Position numbers and translations under genes: made by a program
Notes under the pieces: model-generated
Seen by the model: only the letters and a program-made list of their open reading frames with translations
The model's database searches: none
What the model was told of the DNA's origin: nothing
From: Acidimicrobiales bacterium
GTDB taxonomy: Bacteria; Actinomycetota; Acidimicrobiia; Acidimicrobiales; RAAP-2
NCBI GenBank assembly: GCA_017883105.1
Contig: JADGOF010000174.1
Location: forward strand, 1-5,565
DNA: 5,565 bases
Direction of reading: 5' to 3'
Part shown: positions 5,434 to 5,565 of the stretch, one piece after another
Layout: every line of letters starts with the position of its first letter
Numbering within the stretch: the stretch's first letter is position 1

Positions 5434-5565
5434 GCTCCGACCTCGACGGTCGGGCCGACCAGGGTGGCCGCCTGCACGGTGGCGGCCACATCGTGGACCC
5501 GCACCATGCGTGCCCCCTGGAGCATGGCCCAGGTGGCGGTGGCCAACGAACCGGGGAGCCGGTCG
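5430..5565 (-). CDS. folP: Dihydropteroate synthase, C-terminal end, cut by window edge
   Basis: FolP condenses 6-hydroxymethyl-dihydropterin pyrophosphate (made by FolK) with p-aminobenzoate to dihydropteroate and is the target of sulfonamides. Only the last 44 residues are in the window (first full codon at 5564). They include DRLPGSLATATWAMLQGARM (1-20 of this piece), matching the R-x-x-G-S-x-A helix near the end of the TIM barrel, and then VRVHDV (21-26), the R-x-H-D-V strand characteristic of the DHPS C terminus, followed by an ordinary short tail ending VEVGA. The stop at 5432-5430 overlaps the ATG of the phosphatase-like gene (ATGA). The piece is short, but the RVHDV motif and the company of folB and folK make the identification sound. 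The gene is intact as far as visible. Confidence 0.9.
   Translation of the reverse strand, partial: DRLPGSLATATWAMLQGARMVRVHDVAATVQAATLVGPTVEVGA
5441..5444 (-). promoter_or_regulatory. Ribosome binding site for the phosphatase-like gene
   Basis: GAGG lies 7 nt before the ATG at 5433, inside the last codons of folP. A second run, GGAG at 5435-5438, is too close to the start to be useful. Together with the ATGA overlap, it supports this ATG and shows that the pseudophosphatase gene is set up to be translated. Confidence 0.5.

Noticed and set aside
1..5565. A mobile element, defence system, CRISPR array, tRNA or rRNA
   Set aside because: All supported genes form one cofactor-biosynthesis cluster with even base composition. 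I saw no transposase or integrase motifs, spaced repeats, or tRNA-like arms.

Overview
The window is a compact, high-GC (roughly 70%) stretch of bacterial chromosome. Every gene I can support lies on the minus strand, so transcription runs from position 5565 towards 1. The codon use, with G or C almost always at the third position and frequent GTG starts, together with the order folP-folB-folK, then a Rossmann/DUF2520 gene, panC, nadB and nadC, points to an actinobacterium. A lineage outside the well-studied mycobacteria and streptomycetes, such as Acidimicrobiia, is possible, but that is an inference from style and not a proven assignment.

Layout in the direction of transcription: the last 44 codons of folP (dihydropteroate synthase); a 181-residue protein with a protein-tyrosine-phosphatase-like fold that has lost its catalytic cysteine; folB (dihydroneopterin aldolase); folK (HPPK); a 66-nt gap; a Rossmann/DUF2520 protein; panC (pantothenate synthetase); an 80-nt gap; nadB (L-aspartate oxidase); and the first 115 codons of nadC (quinolinate phosphoribosyltransferase), which runs off the left edge. 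Both edge genes are cut by the window and are not broken genes.

The genes fall into four pairs. Each pair is joined by a 4-nt stop/start overlap (ATGA or GTGA): folP with the phosphatase-like gene, folB with folK, DUF2520 with panC, and nadB with nadC. The pairs are separated by 28, 66 and 80 nt. Together they form a cofactor-biosynthesis cluster for folate (FolP, FolB, FolK), pantothenate/CoA (PanC and possibly the DUF2520 protein) and NAD (NadB, NadC). folE, panB, panD, nadA and coaX are not in the window.

Most of the content is ordinary housekeeping biosynthesis. The item most worth a second look is the intact, translationally coupled pseudophosphatase between folP and folB. It sits in a pathway that needs a dihydroneopterin-phosphate phosphatase, yet its active-site Cys is Gln and the usual general-acid Asp is not where expected. 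The second is the DUF2520 protein coupled to panC, a candidate for the reductase step that makes pantoate. I see no RNA genes, mobile elements, CRISPR arrays, or convincing terminators or promoters.
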